Assembly: GCA_964411505.1 (NCBI GenBank)
Contig: CAYPLH010000009.1
Span: 1-64,000 of the forward strand
Source: CAYPLH01 sp964411505
GTDB taxonomy: Bacteria > Bacillota > Clostridia > CAYPLH01 > DUMO01
Length of the DNA: 64,000 nt
Reading direction: 5' to 3'
The notes beneath the pieces were generated by a model. The model had not been told where the DNA came from and searched no databases. It saw nothing but the letters and a program-made list of their open reading frames with translations. Positions 53,512 to 63,075 of the stretch are shown in pieces. Made by a program: the position numbers and the translations under genes. The stretch's first letter is position 1. Every line of letters begins with the position of its first letter.

Positions 53512-54472
53512 CTGATTGTCTTCCCCTTCCGTTACCTTCATATAAAGAAAAATAATCCTTCGCTGATTTAACATCAGAACAAATTTGCACTGCTAACTCA
53601 TTTTTGTTATTGAATATTCTCTCCTCCCTCAATTTGGAAATAAAATAAACTTCTATCTTCTCATTATACAAATTTTGATTTAAATTCAATATGTGCGTTT
53701 CAATAATTGGTCGCTTTAGACTGCCAATGGTAGGGTTTAAGCCGATATTGGTAACACTATAGTGCTTTTTCCCCTGTATTAAGGTACAGGTAATATAAAC
53801 ACCAAATGGCGGCAATGCCAGATAATCCGCTGGTTCTATATTAGCAGTTGGATATCCTAAGGTGTTTCCTATCTTTTTTCCACTGGTAACCCTGCCGTTA
53901 ATAGAGTAGTGGCGTCCCAAAAGCTTAAATACTTTATCCAAGTTTCCCTTTTTTATATGTTCTCTGATAATGGTGCTGCTGATGCTCTCATTGTCTATTC
54001 GTATTTCGGGAATTACAATGACTTCAAATCCATACTTTTGTCCAAATCTTTTAAGCTCATTGACATCTCCTTGACCCTTGTGCCCAAATCTATAATTAAA
54101 CCCTACAACTGCAAGCTTAATTAAGAGCTTGTCCACAAGAATATTTTTAACAAAACCTTCAGAACTCAGCTTTCTAAAATTTGCATTAAACTCTTCAAAA
54201 TATAGATAATCCACATTAGTTTCTGACAAAAGCTCTATCTTCTTGTCCGGCGAAGTTATTAAGGAAGTGAAAGGTTTCTCTTTTATTACGTTCGAAGGGT
54301 GTTTTAAAAAAGTATAAACCACTGACTTCAACCCAAGAAGCTTGCTTTCACTAACTAGTGTATTTATTAAAGCCATATGCCCTATATGTAAGCCGTCAAA
54401 TGTCCCTAATCCTACTCCAGTGTGCCTGTTATCAGTAACGCTTTCATTATTTGGACTATATATAACTCTCAT
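53492..54472 (-). CDS. ribF: Bifunctional riboflavin kinase/FAD synthetase RibF
   Basis: This 326-aa enzyme makes FMN and FAD. The N-terminal adenylyltransferase domain has GTFDGLHIGHMALIN and VGFNYRFGHKGQGDV; the C-terminal flavokinase has RVTSGKKIGNTLGYPTANIEP and VYITCTLIQGKKHYSVTNIGLNPTIG. It sits directly after truB, the common order in Firmicutes. Confidence 0.96.
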   Translation of the reverse strand: MRVIYSPNNESVTDNRHTGVGLGTFDGLHIGHMALINTLVSESKLLGLKSVVYTFLKHPSNVIKEKPFTSLITSPDKKIELLSETNVDYLYFEEFNANFRKLSSEGFVKNILVDKLLIKLAVVGFNYRFGHKGQGDVNELKRFGQKYGFEVIVIPEIRIDNESISSTIIREHIKKGNLDKVFKLLGRHYSINGRVTSGKKIGNTLGYPTANIEPADYLALPPFGVYITCTLIQGKKHYSVTNIGLNPTIGSLKRPIIETHILNLNQNLYNEKIEVYFISKLREERIFNNKNELAVQICSDVKSAKDYFSLYEGNGRGRQSDDSSKE

Positions 54473-54515
54473 TTTCTTCCCCCAAAATCATATGCTATTG
54501 TACCATTTTAAGCAC

Positions 54516-55400
54516 TTAAATGAACTGTTTTTTTGATTTAATGTATAAACTATCTCTCCTAATTACTTCTCCGATAGCAGAAAACTTATTATTATGGTCA
54601 TACACTTTTAAAATATCACCTTCTTTTAAAAGCGTATTTGAAGTTTTTACGAAAACGCCATTTATGAACAACTTAAATTGATTAGCGCTCATTCTTATGT
54701 GGTTTAAGTCAGAAAACACACTCTCTACTTTGATTAGTTTGCTTGCGATCTCACCGTTTTTAGCATACTCTTCAACTTGCTGGATAGTAAGGCTTGTGTC
54801 TAGTGTGAAGCCCCCTGCTGCTGTCCTTAAAAGGAATGACATGTGTCCGCCACATCCCAGCTTTTTACCCATATCAGCACAAAGCGTCCTTATGTATGTA
54901 CCCTTTGAACATTTTACATCAAATAACACTTTATCTTTATTTATGCTTAATATTTCTATAAAATAAATATGAACTTTTCTGGCTTCTCTTTCTACACTAA
55001 TGCCCTGTCTTGCCAGCTCATATAACTTTTTCCCATTAAGCTTTATAGCTGAATACATCGGAGGAATCTGCAATATATCACCTTTAAAAAACTCTATAGC
55101 TTCTTTAATACTCTCAGCACTTATATTTGCATTTTTACAGGATAAAATTTGACCTGTAGAATCCTGGGTATCTGTTTCTATCCCTAGGGTAAGCTCTGCT
55201 GTGTATCTTTTATTATCGTCTGTCAAAAACTCAATAGCTTTAGTTGCATTTCCTACACACACTAGCAGAACCCCACATGCAGCCGGGTCCAATGTTCCAG
55301 TATGTCCTATTTTTTTAGTTTTAAGAATTCTCCGAAGGTATCCCACAACATCAAAGGATGTCATACCTGGAGGCTTAAGAACATTTATTATACCGTTCAT
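54516..55400 (-). CDS. truB: tRNA pseudouridine(55) synthase TruB
   Basis: This is 294 aa from the ATG after AGGA. It has GIINVLKPPGMTSFDVV and the catalytic Asp in KIGHTGTLDPAACGVL, with a C-terminal PUA-like domain. It modifies U55 in the T arm of tRNAs. Confidence 0.97.
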   Translation of the reverse strand: MNGIINVLKPPGMTSFDVVGYLRRILKTKKIGHTGTLDPAACGVLLVCVGNATKAIEFLTDDNKRYTAELTLGIETDTQDSTGQILSCKNANISAESIKEAIEFFKGDILQIPPMYSAIKLNGKKLYELARQGISVEREARKVHIYFIEILSINKDKVLFDVKCSKGTYIRTLCADMGKKLGCGGHMSFLLRTAAGGFTLDTSLTIQQVEEYAKNGEIASKLIKVESVFSDLNHIRMSANQFKLFINGVFVKTSNTLLKEGDILKVYDHNNKFSAIGEVIRRDSLYIKSKKQFI

Positions 55401-55481
55401 CAATTTCCTATTTCACTATCCTGTATATGATTAATCGTCCTATTATGATTGTCTCTTAAAAGTAGCCATAAAACAACTTTT

Positions 55482-56444
55482 TTAGTCTATTGACAAAAAG
55501 TCTTTAACGACTGCAATCAGCTGTTTTGTAACTTCTTCAAAATCCCCTATTAAAGTACATCCAGCAGCCTTCGGATGCCCTCCTCCTGAAAACTTAACAG
55601 CTATTTTTGATACATCAATGTCTCCATTAGAGCGCAAGTTAACCTTTACTTCATTGCTGTTTTTTTGTCGTAGCAATACTGCGACCTCAACTCCTTCAAT
55701 ATTTCTCGCAATATTTACCAAACCATCACTGTCTTCTTCATTGGCTCCTGCTGCAATCATCATATCTTCTGTAACCAAAATAACAGATAACCGTCCATTT
55801 TCCAAAATCTCAAGCTTTTCTATTGCTGCTCCCATCAACTTGACCTTTGAGTAAGATGAGCGCTCAAACACTCTAGCTGAAATCTCAGCTATATCAACAC
55901 CATATTTTATCAAGCTTCCTGCAATGCAATGGGTTTTAGGAGTAGTATTACTATATCTGAATCCACCAGTATCAGTTGTTATCGCTACATACAGGCACTC
56001 TGCAATTCTAATGTCTAGTTCTATTCCTAAAAGGTCTATCAATTTGTATATAATCTCGCCTACCGCTGCCGCATCAGTATTAACATAGTTGTACTTAGCA
56101 TAATGCGTGTTTGTAGCATGATGGTCTATGTTAACCGTCGTATCAGCTAATTTAAAAATATTGTGTCTTTGACCAAGACGTTCAATATCTCCTGAATCAA
56201 TAGTAATAACAAGTGCTGGGTCTATAGGCTCCCCGGTGTATACAACTGCCAGCTCGCCACCCGGCAAAAAGTCAAGATTCCCAGGAATTTCCTCCTCAAT
56301 ATAAACTGTAACAATCTTGCCTTTTTTTTTAAGAGCAAGACCTAGTGCAAAACTCGAACCTAAGCAATCTCCATCCGCAGAAATATGCGGTAATATGGTT
56401 ACCTTTTCCCATTTATCAATCAGGACAGCTATGTCACTTAGCAT
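55482..56444 (-). CDS. nrnA: DHH-family nanoRNase/pAp phosphatase NrnA
   Basis: This is 320 aa from the ATG 5 bases after GGAGG; an earlier TTG lies inside that site. DHH motifs are complete: HISADGDCLGS, TIDSGD, NIDHHATNTHYA and the C-terminal DHHA1 motif FSGGGHPKAAGCTL. It degrades short oligoribonucleotides and 3'-phosphoadenosine 5'-phosphate. Its location between rbfA and truB is conserved. Confidence 0.95.
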   Translation of the reverse strand: MLSDIAVLIDKWEKVTILPHISADGDCLGSSFALGLALKKKGKIVTVYIEEEIPGNLDFLPGGELAVVYTGEPIDPALVITIDSGDIERLGQRHNIFKLADTTVNIDHHATNTHYAKYNYVNTDAAAVGEIIYKLIDLLGIELDIRIAECLYVAITTDTGGFRYSNTTPKTHCIAGSLIKYGVDIAEISARVFERSSYSKVKLMGAAIEKLEILENGRLSVILVTEDMMIAAGANEEDSDGLVNIARNIEGVEVAVLLRQKNSNEVKVNLRSNGDIDVSKIAVKFSGGGHPKAAGCTLIGDFEEVTKQLIAVVKDFLSID

Positions 56445-56567
56445 AACAACCTCCAAGTGTTTATTTATTCAGTCTAATAAACTTAAGTGCAATACTTCTT
56501 TATGAATATTCACACATTGCTTATTGCCCAAAAAGTAGTTAATATACTTTTTGGGTAATAAGATACA

Positions 56568-56918
56568 TCATTTTTGTTCTTTCATAACATCATCTATTAG
56601 TTTGTTCAAATAAACCCCTTGCTCAATAGAGTTGTCTATTTCAAAAGTTAATTCAGGAGTTAATCTCATTTTGATTCTTTGACCAATTTCTCTTCTAATA
56701 AATCCAGCTGCACTTTTCAAAGCAATTACTGCATTCTTTTTTTGTTCCTCATCTCCAAGCACGCTTACATATATTTTTGCATATCTAAGGTCTTTTGTTA
56801 CTTTAACATGAGTTATGCTTACCATGGATGGAAGTCTGGGATCCTTTAATTCATTAAGAATAATATTACTTATTTCTTTCTTCATTTCCTCAGCAATTCT
56901 ATTTGTTCTGTCTACCAT
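56568..56918 (-). CDS. rbfA: Ribosome-binding factor A
   Basis: This is 116 aa from the ATG after AAAGGAG. KH-like small-subunit maturation factor: RTNRIAEEMKKEISNIILNELKDPRL, DLRYAKIYVSVLG and LTPELTFEIDNSIEQG. It follows infB in the usual order. Confidence 0.96.
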   Translation of the reverse strand: MVDRTNRIAEEMKKEISNIILNELKDPRLPSMVSITHVKVTKDLRYAKIYVSVLGDEEQKKNAVIALKSAAGFIRREIGQRIKMRLTPELTFEIDNSIEQGVYLNKLIDDVMKEQK

Positions 56919-57002
56919 CCACACCATCTCCTTTTTTTCGTTATACGCACTCACTCAACTTTCTTAAGAGGTGTTTGTATGGGAAAGCTGAGTAGGTTAC
57001 TT

Positions 57003-60000
57003 TTAATGTTCCCTTACTTCCTCTATAATAAATGCCTCTATAACATCGCCTTCCTTAATGTCATTGAACCGCTCTATCATAATTCCACATTCAAAACCTT
57101 GAGCTACCTCTTTTGCATCATCCTTGAATCTTTTTAATGAAGCCAGTTTTCCTTCATGAATTACTATACCATCTCTAACAATTCTAACTTCAGAGCTTCT
57201 CATTACCTTTCCGTTAGTAACATAACAACCCGCAATAGTTCCCATACCAGAAACCTTAAAGATTTGTCTTGCTTCGGCATGACCAATTACTACTTCCTTA
57301 AATGTAGGATCAAGCATACCTTTCATAGCAGCTTGTATGTCTTCAATAGCAGTGTAGATAACCCTGTACATTCTCATATCTACTCCTGCATTTTTTGCTG
57401 CCTCATCCACATTTGCACCGGGTCTTACATTAAACCCAATGATTATAGCATTTGTTACTTCCGCTAACTTCACATCTGATTCATTAATTGCGCCTACTCC
57501 ACCATGAACTATTTTAATCTTTACATCATCATTGGTAAGCCTCTCTAAAGACTGCTTGACAGCTTCCACAGAACCTTGCACGTCGGCTTTGACAATAATA
57601 TTGAGTTCCTTGACGTCTCCAGCTTGAATCTGTGAGAACAAATCCTCCAATGTTACTCTAGTATGGGATTTTATCTGTTCTTCTCTCTGACTTTGTTTCC
57701 TCTCATCAACAAGTTGCCTTGCAAGCCTTTCATCACTTACCGAATAAAATACTTCTCCAGCTTGTGGTACTTCATCCAACCCTAAGATCTCTACAGGCGT
57801 GGATGGTCCAGCACTTTCAATTTTTTCTCCTTTGTCATCTGTCATTGCCCTTATATGCCCCATTGCAGTACCTGCTATGAGTGCATCACCACTGTATAAA
57901 GTACCAGTTTGAACAAGAAGAGTCGCAACTGCGCCACGGTTTTTATCCAGCTTAGCTTCAATAACAGTACCTTTAGCCTGCCTGTTAGGATTGGCTTTCA
58001 ATTCAAGAACATCTGCACTTAGGATAACCATTTCCAAAAGCTCATCTATATTTGTTCCTTTTATTGCTGAAACATTGACAACAATTGTGTCTCCACCCCA
58101 TTCTTCAGGCAGAAGACCGTGCTCGGTCAGCTGTTGTTTTATCTTGTCAGGATTTGCCCCCGGCTTATCAATTTTATTAATTGCAATAACCATAGTTACA
58201 TTAGCTGCTTTTGCATGGTTAATTGCTTCAATTGTCTGAGGCATTATACCATCATCCGCTCCGATTACTAGAATAGCGACGTCTGTAACTTGTGCTCCGC
58301 GCGCACGCATAGAAGTAAAAGCTTCATGACCGGGCGTATCTAAAAATGTAATCTTTCTTCCATTAATCTCAACCATATATGCTCCTATATGCTGCGTTAT
58401 ACCACCTGCTTCAGTAACAGTAACATTAGTCTTTCTTATAGCATCTAGAAGCGATGTTTTTCCATGATCTACATGACCCATAACAACAACAACTGGTGGT
58501 CTTGACGCAAGGTCGCTTTGCTTATCCTCAGAATCATCGAATAGTATATCCTCTACATTAACACTGATTTCTTTTTCGGTCTTTACTCCAAATTCATCAG
58601 CAACTAATGTCGCAGTGTCAAAATCTACTTCCTGATTAAGAGTTGCCATAACTCCCAACCCCATAAGTTTCTTGATTACCTCGCTGGAGGTTTTCTTAAG
58701 AGCTTCAGCCAGATCTTTGACAGTCAATGATTCGGGAACGGTTATTGAAGTTAAAACAGCTTTTTTGGGTATATGCTTCGGTTTCGGTTGTGCTTTTTTC
58801 ATGCCTCTCGCCGGTTTTGGCATTTTCTTCTTTGCAAAAGCTGTATCATCCAAAAAATCAAGTTCATATTTGTCAGTCAAGACTTCAGATACCTTCTTCT
58901 TTTGACCTATTATCAACGACTCAGGTGAAACTCTTTTATTCCTTCCACTTTGCTTAACAGTTTCACGTTTTGTTTCCTTTTTATCAGATTTGCTCTGATA
59001 CTTGTTTTCATATTCTTTTTTGATCGGTTTAGGTTTTTCCTGCTTTAAACCTGTGTTTATGGTATCAGGAATGATTGCATCTGGCAGTTGCTTCGGTTCA
59101 CTTCTTTTCTTTTTCGCAAATTGATCCGAATCTTTTCTGCCAATTCTACTTGTTTTATCAATGTTTTTGTCTTCATCTTTTCTATTATCAAATGCAAACT
59201 TAGGCTTACGTTTGCTTAACTCATTCCTTTGTTCTTTTATTTCGGATGTTTTATGACCTTCAACAGTTTTTTTGTTTTCTGTATTCATAGCACTCTTATC
59301 AGTTAAACTTTTCCTCTCGGTATTCTTTACATCTGCCTCTGTTTTTTCTGCTCTTTTTTGTGTTTTTGGCACATCTTTTTTACTATCCCATTTTTCTTTC
59401 TTTAGTTCAGTCTGTACCGAACCTTGTGTTTTATCAGTCTCACTAGTCATGGATTTATATTTATTCTCGTCTTTCTCATCAGCTTTAACTTCTTTTTGAA
59501 TATTTTTATGTTCTATTTCAGATTTTGCCTGAACTTGTGTCAATTTAGTTTCAGATTTCAAATTCTCTTTAGGCTCATTACCTGTTCCTGTGACATTATC
59601 TTGACTAACCAAAGTTCTTTTAAGTACTTCATCAGGCACAGCTTCGGTTTCACTTTTGCTTGCCTTTTTCTCTTGCGTCTTGGCTACCTTCTCATTATGT
59701 TTTTCATTTTCAGGCTTATTTTCAGGCTTAATAGAAACCTTTTCTTTTTGATTTTTATCTTTTTGTTCACTGTCTTTCTCTTCTCTTAACTTTTCCTCTT
59801 CTTCTCTCTTTCTTTGAGCCTTCTTTTCATTTAAAAGCTCGTTCATATAATCAAAACCAGTGCTTCTTGCAAGTCCCGGTCTTAAACCAGAAGAATCATC
59901 TGTGACCTTAACAAAGTCTTTTTTACGCTTCTTTTTCTTGTCTGTCTGTTTTATTTCTTTTTTATTATCGGTACTCGCCGGAAATCTTTGGCTTCCCGAA

Positions 60001-60305
60001 CTGGCTTTGGAATCTATAACAATCTCGGTTTTACGGATAATAGTTGGTATATCAACAGTTTCTTTCCTGGATTTTGTTCTTTTTGATGCTTTTGGAGGCT
60101 CTGGCGAATCTTTGTCAGCTTCTGCATTGCTACTGTCTTTATGCCTTATAACTCCAATATGGTCATAGAGGGCACTTAACTGGTTCTCATCCAGAAAGCT
60201 CATATGATTTTTAACTGATATGTCAATTTCCCCAAGTTTCTCTATCAACCTTTTACTTGTAGTATTTAGTTCCTTTGCCAATTCATAAATTCTAGTTTTT
60301 TTCAA
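57003..60305 (-). CDS. infB: Translation initiation factor IF-2
   Basis: This 1100-aa GTPase brings initiator tRNA to the 30S subunit. N-terminal IF2_N (KTRIYELAKELNTTSKRLIEKL) is followed by about 430 residues of Lys/Glu-rich low-complexity linker (60-490), much longer than in B. subtilis. A second IF2_N, then the G domain with GHVDHGKTSLLDAI, DTPGHEAF and NKIDKPGANP, complete it. The start is TTG behind GGGGGTG and overlaps the end of ylxQ by 14 bases. Confidence 0.97.
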   Translation of the reverse strand: MKKTRIYELAKELNTTSKRLIEKLGEIDISVKNHMSFLDENQLSALYDHIGVIRHKDSSNAEADKDSPEPPKASKRTKSRKETVDIPTIIRKTEIVIDSKASSGSQRFPASTDNKKEIKQTDKKKKRKKDFVKVTDDSSGLRPGLARSTGFDYMNELLNEKKAQRKREEEEKLREEKDSEQKDKNQKEKVSIKPENKPENEKHNEKVAKTQEKKASKSETEAVPDEVLKRTLVSQDNVTGTGNEPKENLKSETKLTQVQAKSEIEHKNIQKEVKADEKDENKYKSMTSETDKTQGSVQTELKKEKWDSKKDVPKTQKRAEKTEADVKNTERKSLTDKSAMNTENKKTVEGHKTSEIKEQRNELSKRKPKFAFDNRKDEDKNIDKTSRIGRKDSDQFAKKKRSEPKQLPDAIIPDTINTGLKQEKPKPIKKEYENKYQSKSDKKETKRETVKQSGRNKRVSPESLIIGQKKKVSEVLTDKYELDFLDDTAFAKKKMPKPARGMKKAQPKPKHIPKKAVLTSITVPESLTVKDLAEALKKTSSEVIKKLMGLGVMATLNQEVDFDTATLVADEFGVKTEKEISVNVEDILFDDSEDKQSDLASRPPVVVVMGHVDHGKTSLLDAIRKTNVTVTEAGGITQHIGAYMVEINGRKITFLDTPGHEAFTSMRARGAQVTDVAILVIGADDGIMPQTIEAINHAKAANVTMVIAINKIDKPGANPDKIKQQLTEHGLLPEEWGGDTIVVNVSAIKGTNIDELLEMVILSADVLELKANPNRQAKGTVIEAKLDKNRGAVATLLVQTGTLYSGDALIAGTAMGHIRAMTDDKGEKIESAGPSTPVEILGLDEVPQAGEVFYSVSDERLARQLVDERKQSQREEQIKSHTRVTLEDLFSQIQAGDVKELNIIVKADVQGSVEAVKQSLERLTNDDVKIKIVHGGVGAINESDVKLAEVTNAIIIGFNVRPGANVDEAAKNAGVDMRMYRVIYTAIEDIQAAMKGMLDPTFKEVVIGHAEARQIFKVSGMGTIAGCYVTNGKVMRSSEVRIVRDGIVIHEGKLASLKRFKDDAKEVAQGFECGIMIERFNDIKEGDVIEAFIIEEVREH

Positions 60306-60639
60306 TATCCTTCACCCCCGTATAATTTTCAAGGTTATCGATTGAATCGATAATCAGTTTGGATAAGTTAAAATCCAAAACTGCTGCCACTGATCTGTTG
60401 TCCTTTCCAAGATACCTCCCCATTAGTTCCTTTTTCCCGAAAAACCTAAACTTAACTACGTAAAAATTACACATTTGCTCAAACTTTTTTCTAGTATTTA
60501 AGGATGCATCCTCTGTTACAATAACCAGCTCAGCTTGCCCACTCTTAATACTCTTTTCACACCCAAATGCTCCTGAAACAAGTTTCCCCGCTTTTTGCGC
60601 AAGACCTATCCGGGAATATACATTATTAATTCCCATCAT
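60292..60639 (-). CDS. ylxQ: L7Ae-family RNA-binding protein YlxQ
   Basis: This 115-aa protein is related to ribosomal L7Ae: RIGLAQKAGKLVSGAFGCEKSIKSGQAELVIVTEDAS. It overlaps its neighbours ylxR and infB by 14 bases each, so translation is coupled. The family probably binds K-turn RNA. Confidence 0.93.
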   Translation of the reverse strand: MMGINNVYSRIGLAQKAGKLVSGAFGCEKSIKSGQAELVIVTEDASLNTRKKFEQMCNFYVVKFRFFGKKELMGRYLGKDNRSVAAVLDFNLSKLIIDSIDNLENYTGVKDIEKN

Positions 60640-60904
60640 TGTTATCTCCCACCTGAACTGTTAACGCATCAAAAATTTCACCGCTTATTGATGTCTCAAA
60701 AGCTTTTTCTAATCTCCTAGTTTTTTTTACTTTCTTAAGGCACTCAATATCATTGCATAGATAAGCACCTCTACCAGGCTTTCTACCAGTAAAGTCCACA
60801 GTTATTTCATCAGCTTTAGTTTTCACAACCCTAACAAGTTCTCTCTTGGGCTTCATTTCCATACAACCGATACACATTCTCATCGGCACTTTCTTTTTTT
60901 TCAT
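60626..60904 (-). CDS. ylxR: YlxR-family RNA-binding protein
   Basis: This 92-aa protein has the family signature PMRMCIGCMEMKPKRELVRVV and GRKPGRGAYLC. Located between nusA and infB in most Firmicutes. YlxR homologues have been linked to RNA binding and gene regulation. Confidence 0.94.
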   Translation of the reverse strand: MKKKKVPMRMCIGCMEMKPKRELVRVVKTKADEITVDFTGRKPGRGAYLCNDIECLKKVKKTRRLEKAFETSISGEIFDALTVQVGDNNDGN

Positions 60905-60962
60905 ATGGCCAGTTCCTACTCCCTGTCATAAAAATACTCAACATCTTTTTCGTAAAGCTGCC

Positions 60963-62138
60963 TTAAACGCTTTCATACTCATTATCGAAGTTGTCATCTT
61001 CATCTTCAACAAAAACTTCCTGATAAGATTCCTCAGAATATTCATCTTCCATACTTTCAGGATTAAAGTCTTGATCATAATTTAAAAGTTGCTGTTCAAT
61101 AGCTGCACGAAGTTCCGATTCATTTTTAATATCTATTTTCCATCCGGTAAGCTTTGCTGCAAGTCTTGCATTCTGCCCTACTTTTCCAATAGCAAGGGAT
61201 AGCTGAAAATCAGGAACAGTAACTTTAGCTGATTTTGCCCCCTCATTAAGATCAACCCTTATAACTTTGGCAGGACTTAAGCTGCTTGATATATATTCTT
61301 CTGTATTACTACTCCATTTAATAATATCTATTTTTTCACCTTTAAGTTCATCAACAATCGTGTTCACTCTTATTCCTTTTTGCCCCACACAAGCTCCAAC
61401 CGGATCCACATTGTCATCTCTTGAAAAAACTGCTATCTTAGTTCTTGACCCCGGCTCACGAGCAATGCTCTTTATTTCCACAACACCATCATGAATTTCA
61501 GGAACCTCAAGCTCAAACAAGCGTTTAACAAGCCCAGGATGCGTTCTTGAAACCATAATCTGTGGTCCTTTTGGAGTCTTTTTGACCTCAAGTATATATA
61601 CCTTGATTCTATTGCCAAATTTGTACTCGTCACCTGCAACCTGTTCTGATGGTACTAATATTGCTTCAACCTTTCCTAGGTCAATAATTATATTTTTACG
61701 TTCCATCCTCTGCACAATGCCTGTAACTATATCACTTTCCTTATTGAAAAATTCATCGTAAATGATATCTCTTTCAGCTTCTCTAATTCTTTGGACTACA
61801 ACCTGCTTTGCCGTTTGAGCAGCTATCCTTCCAAAAGTTCTTGGTGTAACTTCTATCTCTGCAGTATCGCCTTCTATTAAAAGAGAATTTATTTCTCGCG
61901 CTTCTTCAAGAGATATTTCATTTTGTATATTCTCTACTTCATTTTTCACAAGCTTCAAAGCGTATACCTTAACATCGCCGCTACTTCTGTTAATGTCTAC
62001 TTTAACATTCATCCCAGCTCCAAAATTCTTTTTATAAGCTGAAATAAGAGCAGCTTCCATCGCATCAAGCAGAACCTCCTTATCAATACCTTTTTCCTTT
62101 TCCAACTGTTTTAGCGCATAAATTAATTCTGCACTCAT
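60963..62138 (-). CDS. nusA: Transcription termination/antitermination protein NusA
   Basis: This 391-aa protein has the N-terminal polymerase-binding domain (residues 1-130), an S1 domain (about 135-200, TGIVQRMERKNIIIDLGKVEAILVPSEQ) and two KH domains (GACVGQKGIRVNTIVDEL and AIGKVGQNARLAAKLTG). It ends with an acidic tail (DEDDNFDNEYES). It begins the nusA-ylxR-ylxQ-infB unit behind rimP. Confidence 0.96.
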   Translation of the reverse strand: MSAELIYALKQLEKEKGIDKEVLLDAMEAALISAYKKNFGAGMNVKVDINRSSGDVKVYALKLVKNEVENIQNEISLEEAREINSLLIEGDTAEIEVTPRTFGRIAAQTAKQVVVQRIREAERDIIYDEFFNKESDIVTGIVQRMERKNIIIDLGKVEAILVPSEQVAGDEYKFGNRIKVYILEVKKTPKGPQIMVSRTHPGLVKRLFELEVPEIHDGVVEIKSIAREPGSRTKIAVFSRDDNVDPVGACVGQKGIRVNTIVDELKGEKIDIIKWSSNTEEYISSSLSPAKVIRVDLNEGAKSAKVTVPDFQLSLAIGKVGQNARLAAKLTGWKIDIKNESELRAAIEQQLLNYDQDFNPESMEDEYSEESYQEVFVEDEDDNFDNEYESV

Positions 62139-62248
62139 CTCTTTAATTCAACCTCCCGTCATTCATAATCTCTATTTTATTTAAGCCTGTTTTTTTCACT
62201 TTCAATCATGCGAAATCGCAACCTTAAGCAACTCAAAAAAAAATTACT

Positions 62249-62710
62249 TTAAAATTTGAATGCCCTTTTCACTGAAGCAATATCTGTTCTGGGAAATTTG
62301 AGAATCTCCTCATTCTGCCTTATCTCAATATTCCCATCTATCAAACCCACTAAAATGCCTTCAAATTCCTTTTGTCCATCAACCGCACTAAAGGTTTTAA
62401 CTTGAACTAATTCACCAGCGTACCTTTTAAAATCACTATCTTTTTTAAGAGGTCTTTCCAAGCCTGGGGACGAAACTTCCAAATAATAACTCCCCGGTAT
62501 AGGATCCGCTTCGTCAAGTTTTTTGCTCAATTCATTGCTGACAATTGAACAATCATCTATAGTTATACCGCCTAGTTTGTCTATATATGCTCTTAAGAAC
62601 CAGTTGGCTCCTTCTTTTACATATTCAATACCCACAAATTCAAATCCGTACTTATCTACTATGGGCTGCGTAATGTCCTCTACAATTTCTTCTACTTTTC
62701 TTTTTCCCAT
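62249..62710 (-). CDS. rimP: Ribosome maturation factor RimP
   Basis: This is 153 aa from the ATG after GGAGG. It has YGFEFVGIEYVKEGANWFLRAYIDKLGGITIDDCSIVSNELSKKLD, then PGSYYLEVSSPGLERPLKK, the family hallmark. It acts in 30S assembly. A sigmaA promoter and a leader hairpin lie upstream. Confidence 0.96.
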   Translation of the reverse strand: MGKRKVEEIVEDITQPIVDKYGFEFVGIEYVKEGANWFLRAYIDKLGGITIDDCSIVSNELSKKLDEADPIPGSYYLEVSSPGLERPLKKDSDFKRYAGELVQVKTFSAVDGQKEFEGILVGLIDGNIEIRQNEEILKFPRTDIASVKRAFKF

Positions 62711-62746
62711 AACATCCTCCATAATGATTGCGTGCACCAATAATAC

Positions 62747-62775
62747 GAAAGAGTGGGAACGACCCACTCTTTTAC
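62747..62775 (-). promoter_or_regulatory. Leader hairpin upstream of rimP
   Basis: On the minus strand AAAGAGTGGG and CCCACTCTTT enclose a loop of about 5 bases, 40 bases ahead of the rimP start and just after the predicted transcription start. A short T-run follows. It could be an attenuator or a transcript-stabilising 5' structure of the rimP-nusA-infB operon. Confidence 0.5.
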
Positions 62776-62807
62776 ATGTAATGCGATTTGATATTAGTCA
62801 CCGCATA

Positions 62808-62836
62808 ATTATATCACTATTGTTTACATTAATCAA
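62808..62836 (-). promoter_or_regulatory. SigmaA promoter of the rimP-nusA-infB operon
   Basis: On the minus strand TTGATT (62831-62836) and TATAAT (62808-62813) have exactly 17 bases between them. It lies in the 365-base gap between polC and rimP. Confidence 0.75.
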
Positions 62837-62914
62837 TATATTATTTAACTATTTTTCAGTCTATTTTCTTTGTTATCTTTTATGTTGTCTGACAGTTAGT
62901 TGGTAGTATGTCAT

Positions 62915-63015
62915 GATATAGTGTAGCAACAGAACAATTTGCTTTTAGTTTTCTCAAAAATAATTAGCCTGTTCTATTGCTACACTATATCTCTTTAGCT
63001 ACCTATGAACTGTAA
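62915..63015. repeat. Dispersed hairpin-tail repeat, copy C
   Basis: Left arm GATATAGTGTAGCAACAGAACA (62915-62936) and right arm TGTTCTATTGCTACACTATATC (62970-62991) pair almost perfectly. The tail TCTTTAGCTACCTATGAACTGTAA matches copy B in all but one or two bases, while the stem is different in sequence. It lies between the end of polC and the rimP promoter. Confidence 0.8.
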
Positions 63016-63075
63016 TCTCTTGTCACTATTTGCACTATTCGGCAGTTAGTTAGAGCATACTCAGCTTAAGTCGAC

